In this document: piece after piece, positions 1-7,083 of the stretch
Numbering within the stretch: position 1 is the stretch's first letter
Layout: each line of letters starts with the position of its first letter
Source of the DNA: Sutterella sp047777475
GTDB lineage: Bacteria; Pseudomonadota; Gammaproteobacteria; Burkholderiales; Burkholderiaceae_F
Assembly (NCBI GenBank): GCA_047777475.1
Contig: JBKEET010000012.1
Span: 1-31,946, forward strand
DNA: 31,946 nt
Reading direction: 5' to 3'
The notes under the pieces: model-generated
What the model was told of the DNA's origin: nothing
Database searches by the model: none
The model's input: only the letters and a program-made list of their open reading frames with translations
Position numbers and translations under genes: made by a program

Positions 1-324
1 GAAGGCGCTGCAGAAAACGCCGCGGTGCACGCTCTCGACCTTGAAGACCTTGACGATGACGAGGCTGATCAGGAAGCACGTCCACACCGAGATGAAGGGC
101 ACGGCCATCGAGCCGAGCAGCGACAGGAGCTTGTCATGGTCGAGCGTGCGCAGCACGCTTGAGAAGAGGTAGGCGGGCAGCGACAGGAAGGTGACGAGGC
201 GCGCGAGCAGCGTCGGCGAGTTTTTGTCGTACCATCCGCGCGCCGCCGTAACATAGCCGGCGCCGCAGAGAAGGGCAAGGATCAGTATGCATTCGAGCGA
301 ATGCAGGAAAGCCCCGAGAATCAT
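1..324 (-). CDS. AEC-family (auxin efflux carrier-like) permease, N-terminal part
   Basis: The first 108 codons of a leftward membrane protein are present; the rest lies outside the window. The translation starts MILGAFLHSLECILILALLCGAG and continues with a second hydrophobic stretch (VTFLSLPAYLFSSVL) and a third (MAVPFISVWTCFLISLVIV), followed by HRGVFCSAF. This matches the start of AEC-family transporters, where the first helices are followed by a short R-G-x-F-x-S-x-F stretch. These are inner-membrane secondary transporters of organic acids or related small molecules; the substrate cannot be read from this fragment. An AAGGA sequence lies about 11 bases before the ATG at 324. The gene diverges from the sensor kinase that starts at 494. 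Confidence 0.75.
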   Translation of the reverse strand, partial: MILGAFLHSLECILILALLCGAGYVTAARGWYDKNSPTLLARLVTFLSLPAYLFSSVLRTLDHDKLLSLLGSMAVPFISVWTCFLISLVIVKVFKVESVHRGVFCSAF

Positions 325-493
325 GCGGAGGTTCCTTTTTAAGGAGGGGAGCAGGGCGGATTTCCATTATAGAAGGGCGGCCGGCGCCCTCAGGGCAAAT
401 CGCCTCGAAATCCTTTATTCTTTACGCATGTCTGTCCCGCCTGAGAGGCTTTTTGCGTTTCTCGGGCGGGCTGTTTGCCTGAGTCCTTTTCCC

Positions 494-2362
494 ATGAAAA
501 TCCTGCGCGCTTTCATTGCCGCTGCCGCCGCCTTTGCCGCCGGCATCTGCGCCGCTGCCGAGCTTGATGCGCTGAGCGCCGCTTCGGGCAAAAGCGATGC
601 GGGCGCCGGCGCCGTGCACATCAGCGTCATGGACACGCTGATGACGCCCGCGGACGCGGGATCGGTGGCCGACTGGCAGGATTCCTTTTCCAACTTTCTC
701 GAGAAGCACTACCGCATCGCCTGGAGCAGCGTCGTGGCAAGCGACGCCGCCTCCGTGCTCAAGCGCGAGAAGCCCGACTTCCTGATTCTTTCCGCCTCGC
801 AGATCCTGACGCTGCGGCACGAAGGCGTGCCCGCCTATCTTATTGCCGCAAGACGGCCTTCCTACGCGAAAAGCGCCGCCGAGGCGGTGGGCTCGCTCTT
901 TGTGACGCGCGCCGACCGAAGCGACATCCGTGACGTCGCCGACCTGCGCGGCAAGCACATCGCGGCGGTGCACGAAACGTCGCTGCCCGGCTATCTTGCC
1001 GGCTTGGGCGAGATCGCCGAGCAGGGCTTCACGCCCGAGAAGTTTTTCGGCCGCACGAGCTTTCTCTACAGCAGCTTTCCCGAGGTCGTCTCGAGCGTGC
1101 TCTCGGGCAACACCGACGCGGCGATCCTGCCGACCTGCCTTTACGAGTCGCTCAGGAGCCGTGGGCTGATCGACGCGGCGATGCTCAAGCCCGTCGGCGC
1201 CAGGAACGACGGCAAGCTCGCCTGCCTGCACTCGACGGCGCTCTATCCCGACGTCAGCATCGTCTCCTTCGAGTGGACGCCCGAAAGCCTCGAGCGCCGC
1301 ATGGCGGTCACGCTCCTCGAGCAGCCGGGCTCGCAGGGCTACGAGTGGCTCTCCACGGTGAAGGCCTCGAAACTCGACGAGCTCTATAAAACGCTTGGCA
1401 TCGGGCCTTACAGCTACCTGCGCGACATGACGCCCGCGGGCATCTATCGCCGCTGGAAGAGCGAAATCAACACGGGTCTCCTCATCCTCGCGCTGCTCCT
1501 TTTCAACGAATTCCGGCTGCGGCGCCTCGTGCGGCGGCGCACGGGCCAGCTTTCCAAGGCGCTCTCGCAGCTGCAGGACGCCGAGCGCGAGGCGCGCAAG
1601 GTGCGCGAGCAGCTCGGCTCGCTCGAGCGCAAGAACATCGTCACGCAGATGTCGGGCATGATCGCCCACGAGATCCGCTCGCCGATCGGAGCGATCCGCA
1701 ATTTTGCCGCGGCGCTGCGCATTATCCTTAAAAAACCGCTCGCCGAAAGCGAGATGGCGCGCACGGCGCTCGACGGCATCGATGCGGAGGCGGTGCGCGT
1801 CGCGGGCATCGTCGACCGCGTGCGCGGCTACGTGAAGAACAAGCGCACGCGCCACGTGCTGCTCGACCTGCGCGATGCCGTGAAGGCGGGCATGCGCGCG
1901 TATTCGCTGAGCTCGGCCGCCTCGGTGCCCGCCAAGATGAAGCTGCCCGAGGCGCCAGCCATGGTGCTCGGCGATTCGCTCGAGCTCGAGCTCCTGGTGC
2001 TCAACCTCATGAAGAACGGTGCCGAAGCGGTGAGCGGGGTGAAGGACCGCCGCGGCAGGCCCGCGGGCGAAGTGAGCGTGCGGCTCGCGCCCGAGGAAAG
2101 CGGCGCGCAGAAGAAATGGGTGCTCGAAGTGAGCGACAACGGCCCGGCGCTTTCCGAAGAAGAAGCAAAGCGCCTCGGCGAAAGCATGGAAAGCGTCAAG
2201 CCCGAAGGCCTCGGGCTCGGGCTTTCGATCGTGCGCGGCATCGTGGACAGCCACGGCGCCTCGCTCTCCTTCCTCTCGGGGAAGAAGGGCGGCGTGACGG
2301 TGCGCGTGGTTTTTGACGAGGCCGCCGCGCCCGCGGCCGCGCCGGAGGGAGATGAAAAATGA
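494..2362 (+). CDS. PhnD-domain sensor histidine kinase (TtrS-like)
   Basis: Predicted inner-membrane sensor kinase of 622 residues. A signal peptide (MKILRAF then an Ala-rich core) leads to a periplasmic PhnD-like binding domain (about 35-310), one transmembrane helix (about 326-341), a charged coiled coil (345-385), a HisKA box with H392 in AHEIRSP, an N-box with N508 in LMKNGAEA, and glycine boxes SDNGP and GLGLGLS near the end. This order is that of TtrS, the tetrathionate sensor, but the ligand here is unknown. The sensor domain carries C215 (in LPTC) and C244 (in ACLHST). The start at 494 was preferred because it begins the signal peptide; upstream in-frame starts at 428 and 287 would put extra sequence before it. 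The stop overlaps the next start as ATGA, so sensor and regulator are translationally coupled. Confidence 0.85.
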   Translation: MKILRAFIAAAAAFAAGICAAAELDALSAASGKSDAGAGAVHISVMDTLMTPADAGSVADWQDSFSNFLEKHYRIAWSSVVASDAASVLKREKPDFLILSASQILTLRHEGVPAYLIAARRPSYAKSAAEAVGSLFVTRADRSDIRDVADLRGKHIAAVHETSLPGYLAGLGEIAEQGFTPEKFFGRTSFLYSSFPEVVSSVLSGNTDAAILPTCLYESLRSRGLIDAAMLKPVGARNDGKLACLHSTALYPDVSIVSFEWTPESLERRMAVTLLEQPGSQGYEWLSTVKASKLDELYKTLGIGPYSYLRDMTPAGIYRRWKSEINTGLLILALLLFNEFRLRRLVRRRTGQLSKALSQLQDAEREARKVREQLGSLERKNIVTQMSGMIAHEIRSPIGAIRNFAAALRIILKKPLAESEMARTALDGIDAEAVRVAGIVDRVRGYVKNKRTRHVLLDLRDAVKAGMRAYSLSSAASVPAKMKLPEAPAMVLGDSLELELLVLNLMKNGAEAVSGVKDRRGRPAGEVSVRLAPEESGAQKKWVLEVSDNGPALSEEEAKRLGESMESVKPEGLGLGLSIVRGIVDSHGASLSFLSGKKGGVTVRVVFDEAAAPAAAPEGDEK

Positions 2363-3018
2363 AGAAAGTGCTGCCGATCGTGCGCATCGTCGACGACGAC
2401 GAAAGCTTCTGCCTCTCGCAGAAGCTCTTCCTGATGAGCTCGGGCTGGGCCGTGCAGACGTACACCTCGCCCAAGGCGTTCCTCGCGGACGACGACACGA
2501 CGGTGCCGGGCTGCCTCATCCTCGACATGCGCATGCCCGAGATGACGGGCCTCGAGCTGCAGGAAGCGCTCAACCAGCGCGACGTGCCGCTGCCGGTGAT
2601 TTTCTTGACCGGGCACGGCGACGTGAACATGGCCGTGCACGCGCTGCAGCACGGGGCGTTCGATTTCCTGCAGAAGCCCGTCGAGCCCGAGCACCTCAAC
2701 GAGGTCGTGGGCCGCGCCGTGAAGCACTCGCTCGAGCTCTACGAGAAGACCCGGAGCCGTGAGGCGCTCCGTGCGCTCTACGACACGCTCACGCCGCGCG
2801 AGCAGGACGTCGTGCGGCTTGCGGCGCTTGACCTGAGCAACAAGGAAATCGGTGAGAAGCTCTTCATTTCGGTGCCCACGGTGAAGATGCACCGCGGCAA
2901 CGCGTTCGAAAAACTGAGCGTCAAAGGGGCGCTTGAAGCCTACTGGCTGCTCGAGACGATCGGCGTGGTCGAAAAAGGCCGCCGCCCGAACTTCGGCAGC
3001 CGCGGCGGGGAGGAGTGA
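2359..3018 (+). CDS. FixJ/TtrR-type response regulator
   Basis: A 219-residue cytoplasmic regulator. The receiver domain (about 5-120) has the acidic pocket D12-D14, the phospho-acceptor D56 in LILDMRMP, T84 in FLTGHGD and K106 in LQKPVEP. A LuxR-type helix-turn-helix follows (about 150-205: LTPREQDVV, then NKEIGEKLF and VKMHRGN). The FLTGHGD and KP motifs are typical of the FixJ/NarL-like group that includes TtrR. The gene overlaps the kinase by four bases and its stop overlaps the next start (TGATG), so the three genes are read as one unit. Its probable target is the flavoprotein gene downstream or this operon's own promoter; no operator was recognised. Confidence 0.9.
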   Translation: MKKVLPIVRIVDDDESFCLSQKLFLMSSGWAVQTYTSPKAFLADDDTTVPGCLILDMRMPEMTGLELQEALNQRDVPLPVIFLTGHGDVNMAVHALQHGAFDFLQKPVEPEHLNEVVGRAVKHSLELYEKTRSREALRALYDTLTPREQDVVRLAALDLSNKEIGEKLFISVPTVKMHRGNAFEKLSVKGALEAYWLLETIGVVEKGRRPNFGSRGGEE

Positions 3019-4469
3019 TGCCGGGCATTTCGCGAAGGCGGCTGCTCACGGCCGCCGCGGCGGCCGCGGCGCTGCCCCGGGCGGCGCTCTCCTCCGAAGA
3101 GGATGCGCTCGCGGGGTTCCCGCCGTTCTGGGACGTCATCGTCATCGGCTCGGGCATTGCGGGCCTCACGGCCGCGGTCGCCGCGAGGGAAGCGGGCGCC
3201 AAGAGCGTGCTGGTCCTTGAGAAGGGACCGCTCGCGGGCGGGCATTCCATTTATTCGTCGGGCTCGATTGCCGTGCTGAGCCCAAAGCGGCAGAAGCGCT
3301 ACGGCTTTGAAGATTCCGAGGACCTCTGGGTCGAGGACGCCATAAAGGCGGGCGACACGCCCGACACCGGCCGCGTGCGCTTCCTCGCGCGGCACTCCGA
3401 AGAGGCCGTCGACTGGCTCGAGGCGCACGGCGTCACCTTCGCCGACGTGGTTTACCAGGCCATGGGCGACCTGCACCGGCGCAGCGTCATCGCGCAGGGC
3501 AACGGCGCGGGGCGCCGCTACGTGATCGCGCTCTTTGCGGCCGCGCAGAAGCTCGGCGTGAGGGTGCTCTACAACGCACGGGCCCGTGCGCTCGTGCCCT
3601 CGGGGCCGGGGCTCGGCGCGGGCGTCGAGACGGAAGTGCAGGGCGTGCTGCGCACGCTTTCCTGCGGCGCCGCGGTCATTGCGACCGGCGGCTTCACCGC
3701 CAACATCGCCATGCGGCTGCGCTACGACGACCGGCTCACCGCCGACATCCCGACGACGGCCAATCCGTTCGGCCTCTATTGGGACGGCTCGACGGGGGAC
3801 GGCATCGCCATGGGCGAGCTGATCGGCGCGGGCCTGAAGGGCATGGAAAACTTCATCCTGCTCCCCTATGCGGGCGGCCGCCTCCTCGACTATGCGGGCG
3901 CCGACATTTATCTCAACGCCCGCGGCGAGCGGTTCGTGAACGAAACCTCGACGACGCGCGAGGTGATTGACGCGCTCTTCCACCAGCCGGGGCGCTACAT
4001 GTGGGTGCTTACCGACAGCGCCTCGCGCAAGGGCGCGACGCTCGGCCTGAAGCTCTCCAACGGCACGGTGCACCGCTCGGAAACGCTCGCCGAGGTGGCG
4101 CGCGGCATGCAGATTTCGCGCGCCTCGCTCGAGGCTTTGCTCAAGCTCTACAACGACGCGGCGCGCGGGAAAGCCGCCGATCCGCTCGGGCGCACGCTCT
4201 TTGCGCAGACGATCGAGAAGCCGCCTTATTACTGGGGCCGCGAAAGCCCACTCGTGCACATGACGCTCGGCGGCCTCGTCACCGACGAGGCTTCGCGGCT
4301 CCTCGACAAAGAAGGCCGCCCGATCGAAGGATACTGGGCGGCCGGCGAAACGGTGGGCGGCATATTCGGGCGCGGGCGCCCGGGCGGCATGAGCATCATG
4401 AGCTGCCTCGTCGAGGGACTCGCCGCCGGCAGGGGCGCGGCAAGGCGTGCCGCGCAGCTCGCGGGCTAG
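3018..4469 (+). CDS. Tat-exported FAD-dependent oxidoreductase (fumarate reductase/flavocytochrome c flavoprotein family)
   Basis: A 483-residue flavoprotein of the FAD-binding-2 family. The N-terminus has a twin-arginine signal (SRRRLLT, then an Ala-rich core), so it is probably folded with FAD and exported. The dinucleotide-binding motif G44-S-G46-I-A-G49 follows. Family active-site positions are partly kept: R305 in GERFVNE (the proton-donor arginine in fumarate reductases), H414 in VHMTLGG and R454 in GRPGGM. The usual first substrate histidine (HPT context) is replaced by LPY at 282-284, which argues against fumarate as substrate. No haem-binding CxxCH or FMN domain is present, so the electron donor must be another protein. 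The ATG at 3018 was chosen over a GTG at 3015 because it gives a TGATG coupling and has GGGGAGG at 3007-3013. The stop overlaps that of the convergent deaminase gene. Confidence 0.87.
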   Translation: MPGISRRRLLTAAAAAAALPRAALSSEEDALAGFPPFWDVIVIGSGIAGLTAAVAAREAGAKSVLVLEKGPLAGGHSIYSSGSIAVLSPKRQKRYGFEDSEDLWVEDAIKAGDTPDTGRVRFLARHSEEAVDWLEAHGVTFADVVYQAMGDLHRRSVIAQGNGAGRRYVIALFAAAQKLGVRVLYNARARALVPSGPGLGAGVETEVQGVLRTLSCGAAVIATGGFTANIAMRLRYDDRLTADIPTTANPFGLYWDGSTGDGIAMGELIGAGLKGMENFILLPYAGGRLLDYAGADIYLNARGERFVNETSTTREVIDALFHQPGRYMWVLTDSASRKGATLGLKLSNGTVHRSETLAEVARGMQISRASLEALLKLYNDAARGKAADPLGRTLFAQTIEKPPYYWGRESPLVHMTLGGLVTDEASRLLDKEGRPIEGYWAAGETVGGIFGRGRPGGMSIMSCLVEGLAAGRGAARRAAQLAG

Positions 4470-4969
4470 CAGGCGCAGGAGAAGCCGCCGCCGTTCTCGT
4501 CCTCGTCGTGCGGGGGCAGCTTCGGCGCTTCGATCACGGGCATCGGCACGTCGGGCATCTGCACGACCTTGATGCCGGCGCGGCGCAGGAATTCGAGCCC
4601 TTCGGGACTGCGGTAGAGCGTGTGGTAGTAGACCTCGGAGATGCCGCATTTCTGGATGAGCAGCGAGCAGTGGATGCAGGGGCTGTGCGTGATGAAGATC
4701 GCCGCGCCCTTGCTCGAATAGCCGTTCTCGGCGAGCTTCGCGATGGCGTTGAGCTCGGCGTGCTGCACTTCGGGGCGGGTGACGAGCTTGCCGTCGACCT
4801 CGATTTCGCAGCAGTTGTCGTAGCCGGTCGGCATGCCGTTCCAGCCGAAGGAAATGATCGAGTGGTTCTTCACGATCACGCAGCCCACCTTGAGGCGGCG
4901 GGCATAGCTCCGCTGCGCGGTGAGAAGCGCGATCTGCATGTACATGATGTTGTCTTTGACCAGATCCAT
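4466..4969 (-). CDS. dCMP deaminase family protein (ComEB-like)
   Basis: A 167-residue zinc-dependent deaminase. H70-A-E72 provides one zinc ligand and the catalytic glutamate, and P97-C98-I-H-C101 the two cysteine ligands. Sequence before it (LKVGCVIVKN, then FGWNGMPTGYDN) resembles deoxycytidylate deaminases, which convert dCMP to dUMP for thymidylate synthesis. A single-purpose family name is an inference; other cytosine-type deaminases share the zinc core. The tail is rich in D/E and G and ends CAC, an unusual extra C-x-C. The ATG at 4969 was chosen because the family begins close to this point; a longer in-frame start at 5014 has no support. The gene converges on the flavoprotein gene and shares the palindromic CTAG at 4466-4469 with its stop. 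Confidence 0.8.
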   Translation of the reverse strand: MDLVKDNIMYMQIALLTAQRSYARRLKVGCVIVKNHSIISFGWNGMPTGYDNCCEIEVDGKLVTRPEVQHAELNAIAKLAENGYSSKGAAIFITHSPCIHCSLLIQKCGISEVYYHTLYRSPEGLEFLRRAGIKVVQMPDVPMPVIEAPKLPPHDEDENGGGFSCAC

Positions 4970-5045
4970 GGCAGGTTTTCCCGAATGACGATGAAGCGCA
5001 GATAACGATAGCAAAAAGCGGGCAAGGGTGCTTTCTCCCGCCCCA

Positions 5046-5081
5046 TAACAAAAGAAGCAGCGTGACCGCTCACGCTGCTTC
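5046..5081 (-). terminator. Rho-independent terminator after efp
   Basis: A perfect 12-bp stem (5054-5065 with 5070-5081) with a four-base loop. On the minus strand it is followed by TTTTGTT. It lies 43 bases past the efp stop and separates efp from the deaminase gene downstream. Confidence 0.85.
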
Positions 5082-5124
5082 CTTCAGCAATCGGCTTAGC
5101 CGCCTGAATAAGCGGCCGGGCGGA

Positions 5125-5682
5125 TTACTTCACGCGGTTGCGGTACTCGCCCGTGCGCGTGTCGATTTCGATCTTGTCGCCGGTTTCGACGAAGGCCGGA
5201 ACGGCGAGTTCGTAGCCGGTGGCGATCTTGGCGGGCTTCATGACCTTGCCGGAGGTGTCGCCCTTGACGGCGGGCTCGGTGTAGGTCACTTCGCGGACGA
5301 CGACGGTCGGCAGCTCGATCGAGATGGCGCGGCCTTCGTAGAAGACGCACTCGGCGGGCATGCCTTCCTCGAGGTACTTGACGGCCTCGGTCATGACGTC
5401 CGGCTCGACTTCGTACTGGTTGTACTCCTCGTCCATCCACACGTAGTACGGATCGGAGTAGTAGGAGTAGGTGACGTCCTTGCGCTCGAGCACGAGGTCC
5501 TCGAACTTGTCGTCGGCGCGGAAGACGGTCTCGGTGATGGCGTTGGTGAGAAGATTCTTCATCTTCATCTTCACCGTGGAAGCGCCGCGGCCGCCCTTGG
5601 AGTATTCGGATTTAACAACAACCATCGGGGTGCCGTCCACCATGAAGACGTTGCCGAGGCGAAGTTCCTGAGCAGTTTTCAT
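5125..5682 (-). CDS. efp: Elongation factor P
   Basis: A 185-residue translation factor that enters the E site of ribosomes stalled on polyproline and promotes peptide-bond formation. The N-terminal KOW-like domain begins MKTAQELRLGNV; two OB-fold domains follow, ending in the family pattern GDKIEIDTRTGEYRNRVK. The modification loop reads SKGGRGAS with arginine exactly at position 32. Arg32 forms of EF-P are activated by EarP-dependent rhamnosylation rather than by lysylation, and earP is the gene immediately upstream on the same strand. AGGAA precedes the start. A strong terminator follows the gene. Confidence 0.97.
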   Translation of the reverse strand: MKTAQELRLGNVFMVDGTPMVVVKSEYSKGGRGASTVKMKMKNLLTNAITETVFRADDKFEDLVLERKDVTYSYYSDPYYVWMDEEYNQYEVEPDVMTEAVKYLEEGMPAECVFYEGRAISIELPTVVVREVTYTEPAVKGDTSGKVMKPAKIATGYELAVPAFVETGDKIEIDTRTGEYRNRVK

Positions 5683-5797
5683 TTGTTTAGTTCCTGCAGT
5701 ATTGCGATATTGGGAGCTCTTGCGCCCGCAGCAATGACCGGCGAGGGCAAGGGTGAAAAAATAGTTTAGCTTCTTATTTTACCAAATTTTCGAGGAT

Positions 5798-6964
5798 TTA
5801 TCGAGCGTTTCGGCGCACCGCGGAGCGCGCCTGCGTCTCGGAGAGCGCGACGATGCGGCGGGCAAGGTCGCCGTGCGCAAAAAGCCGCTGGCGCCAGCGC
5901 TCGGCGGCGCGGCGCTGCACGGGGAGCATCTCGATCCAGGCGGCGAAGGCCTGCGGCGTCATCGTGCCCTTCACCCAGCTCTCGGCCGCGGCGGCAAACG
6001 CCCCGCGCGCCGCGCTTTCCCCGGGCAGGTAGGCGTCCTTCACGCGCCCGAGCCAGGCGGCGAGCTTCACCTCGTGGGCCTTGTCCTCGGTCGGATAGAC
6101 GGACCAGAGGATGGGAAGGGCCGCGAGCTGCGCGCGCACGAAGCTGTCTTCGCCGCGCACGATCGCCGCGTCGGCGCACCAGAGCATCTCGTCGAAGCGT
6201 TCCTGCGGCACGAAGGGCGCGGCGATCGCCTTCACGTTCGGCGCGTCCGCGATAAGCCCGCGCAGCTTTTCCGAGGCCGCGCCCGGCGCGAGCACGAGGT
6301 TCACGGTCCGCGCGAGCGCACGGAGCCCTTGGGCGAGGCGGTCCACGGCGCTCGTCGGGTAGGCGAAGAAATAAAGCGTGAGCGAGGCCGGGTCGGCGCC
6401 GAGGCGCCGCAGCGCTGCTTTCCGATCGAAGGCAAGCCGGCGCTCGTTTAAGCCGTCCTCGATGATGAGGCCGCCCGTTTTCTCGGTGAAGCCGGGGAAG
6501 AACCAGAGCTTCTTGAGCGGCAGGCTCGGGTGCAGGCCCCAGATGCCGTGCGAGCCTTCGACCCAGTCTTCGGCCGAGAGATAGTCGAGGTTGAGGTAGA
6601 GCCGCGCGAGCCCGTCGCAGAGGCCCGTCTCGACCGCTTCGGGCAGCCGGCAGCCGAAGGTTTCCATCACGATCGAGGGCCAGGCGCCGCCGACAAGCGA
6701 GAGGTCTCCCGCTGCGGCGGCCCTTTCCATGGCGTCCCAGCGCACGACGCGGATGCCGTCCGCCTCGCAGCAGGGCTCGTCAGGGCGCACGCCCGGGGCG
6801 AGCTTTGCGAGCGTCTCGGGATGATCGATCACGAGCGTGCCCGGCACGCCGAGGGCGCGGAAGCGGCGCATCAGCCGCCAGCTCACGCCCGCATCGCCGA
6901 AGTTGTCGATCACGCGGCAGAAAACCGCGGCGCCCCGCGGGGCGCGCTCGGGAACATCGCTCAT
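5798..6964 (-). CDS. earP: EF-P arginine rhamnosyltransferase EarP
   Basis: A 388-residue GT-B glycosyltransferase that moves rhamnose from dTDP-rhamnose to Arg32 of EF-P. The N-terminal signature FCRVIDNFGDAGVSWRL contains D20 and D24. The nucleotide-sugar site motif RGEDSFVRAQ near 270 contains E272, the counterpart of the glutamate described near position 273 in characterised EarP. The family (DUF2331) occurs in bacteria with Arg32 EF-P, and efp lies 115 bases downstream, so the two genes confirm each other. The start at 6964 has AAGGA upstream and gives a normal family length. It diverges from uvrC with only about 120 bases between the two starts. Confidence 0.95.
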   Translation of the reverse strand: MSDVPERAPRGAAVFCRVIDNFGDAGVSWRLMRRFRALGVPGTLVIDHPETLAKLAPGVRPDEPCCEADGIRVVRWDAMERAAAAGDLSLVGGAWPSIVMETFGCRLPEAVETGLCDGLARLYLNLDYLSAEDWVEGSHGIWGLHPSLPLKKLWFFPGFTEKTGGLIIEDGLNERRLAFDRKAALRRLGADPASLTLYFFAYPTSAVDRLAQGLRALARTVNLVLAPGAASEKLRGLIADAPNVKAIAAPFVPQERFDEMLWCADAAIVRGEDSFVRAQLAALPILWSVYPTEDKAHEVKLAAWLGRVKDAYLPGESAARGAFAAAAESWVKGTMTPQAFAAWIEMLPVQRRAAERWRQRLFAHGDLARRIVALSETQARSAVRRNAR

Positions 6965-7021
6965 GGAGAGAATCCTTCACTCTAAAAAACGCCTGCATTT
7001 TATCGAGTTTCGCATTTCGGG

Positions 7022-7053
7022 GCGCAGGGCCTCAGGGGGCCCTGCGCTACAAT
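7022..7053 (+). promoter_or_regulatory. Probable uvrC promoter with inverted repeat against the -10 box
   Basis: A perfect 10-bp inverted repeat (7022-7031 with 7038-7047) directly abuts a TACAAT -10-like box at 7048-7053, 30 bases before the uvrC start. No good -35 box is visible, because the repeat fills that space. The repeat could be an operator, or a cruciform-prone element affecting the divergent earP gene as well. The same TACAAT box context precedes yihY and tmk. Confidence 0.45.
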
Positions 7054-7083
7054 GCCCGAACGGAAAAAACGAACCGGCTGAAG

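Noticed and set aside
428..493. Earlier starts for the sensor kinase at 287 and 428
   Set aside because: Both would place extra residues before an ordinary signal peptide that begins at 494, and the 287 start would overlap the divergent permease gene.
422..2254. A 610-codon open frame on the minus strand
   Set aside because: It runs antiparallel to the sensor kinase, whose domains are clear. The translation is rich in H, R and A without any family pattern, as expected for a shadow frame in G+C-rich DNA. The same applies to the long minus frames at 2940-5051, 7000-8895, 13933-16212 and 21592-23355, and the plus frame at 28314-31109.
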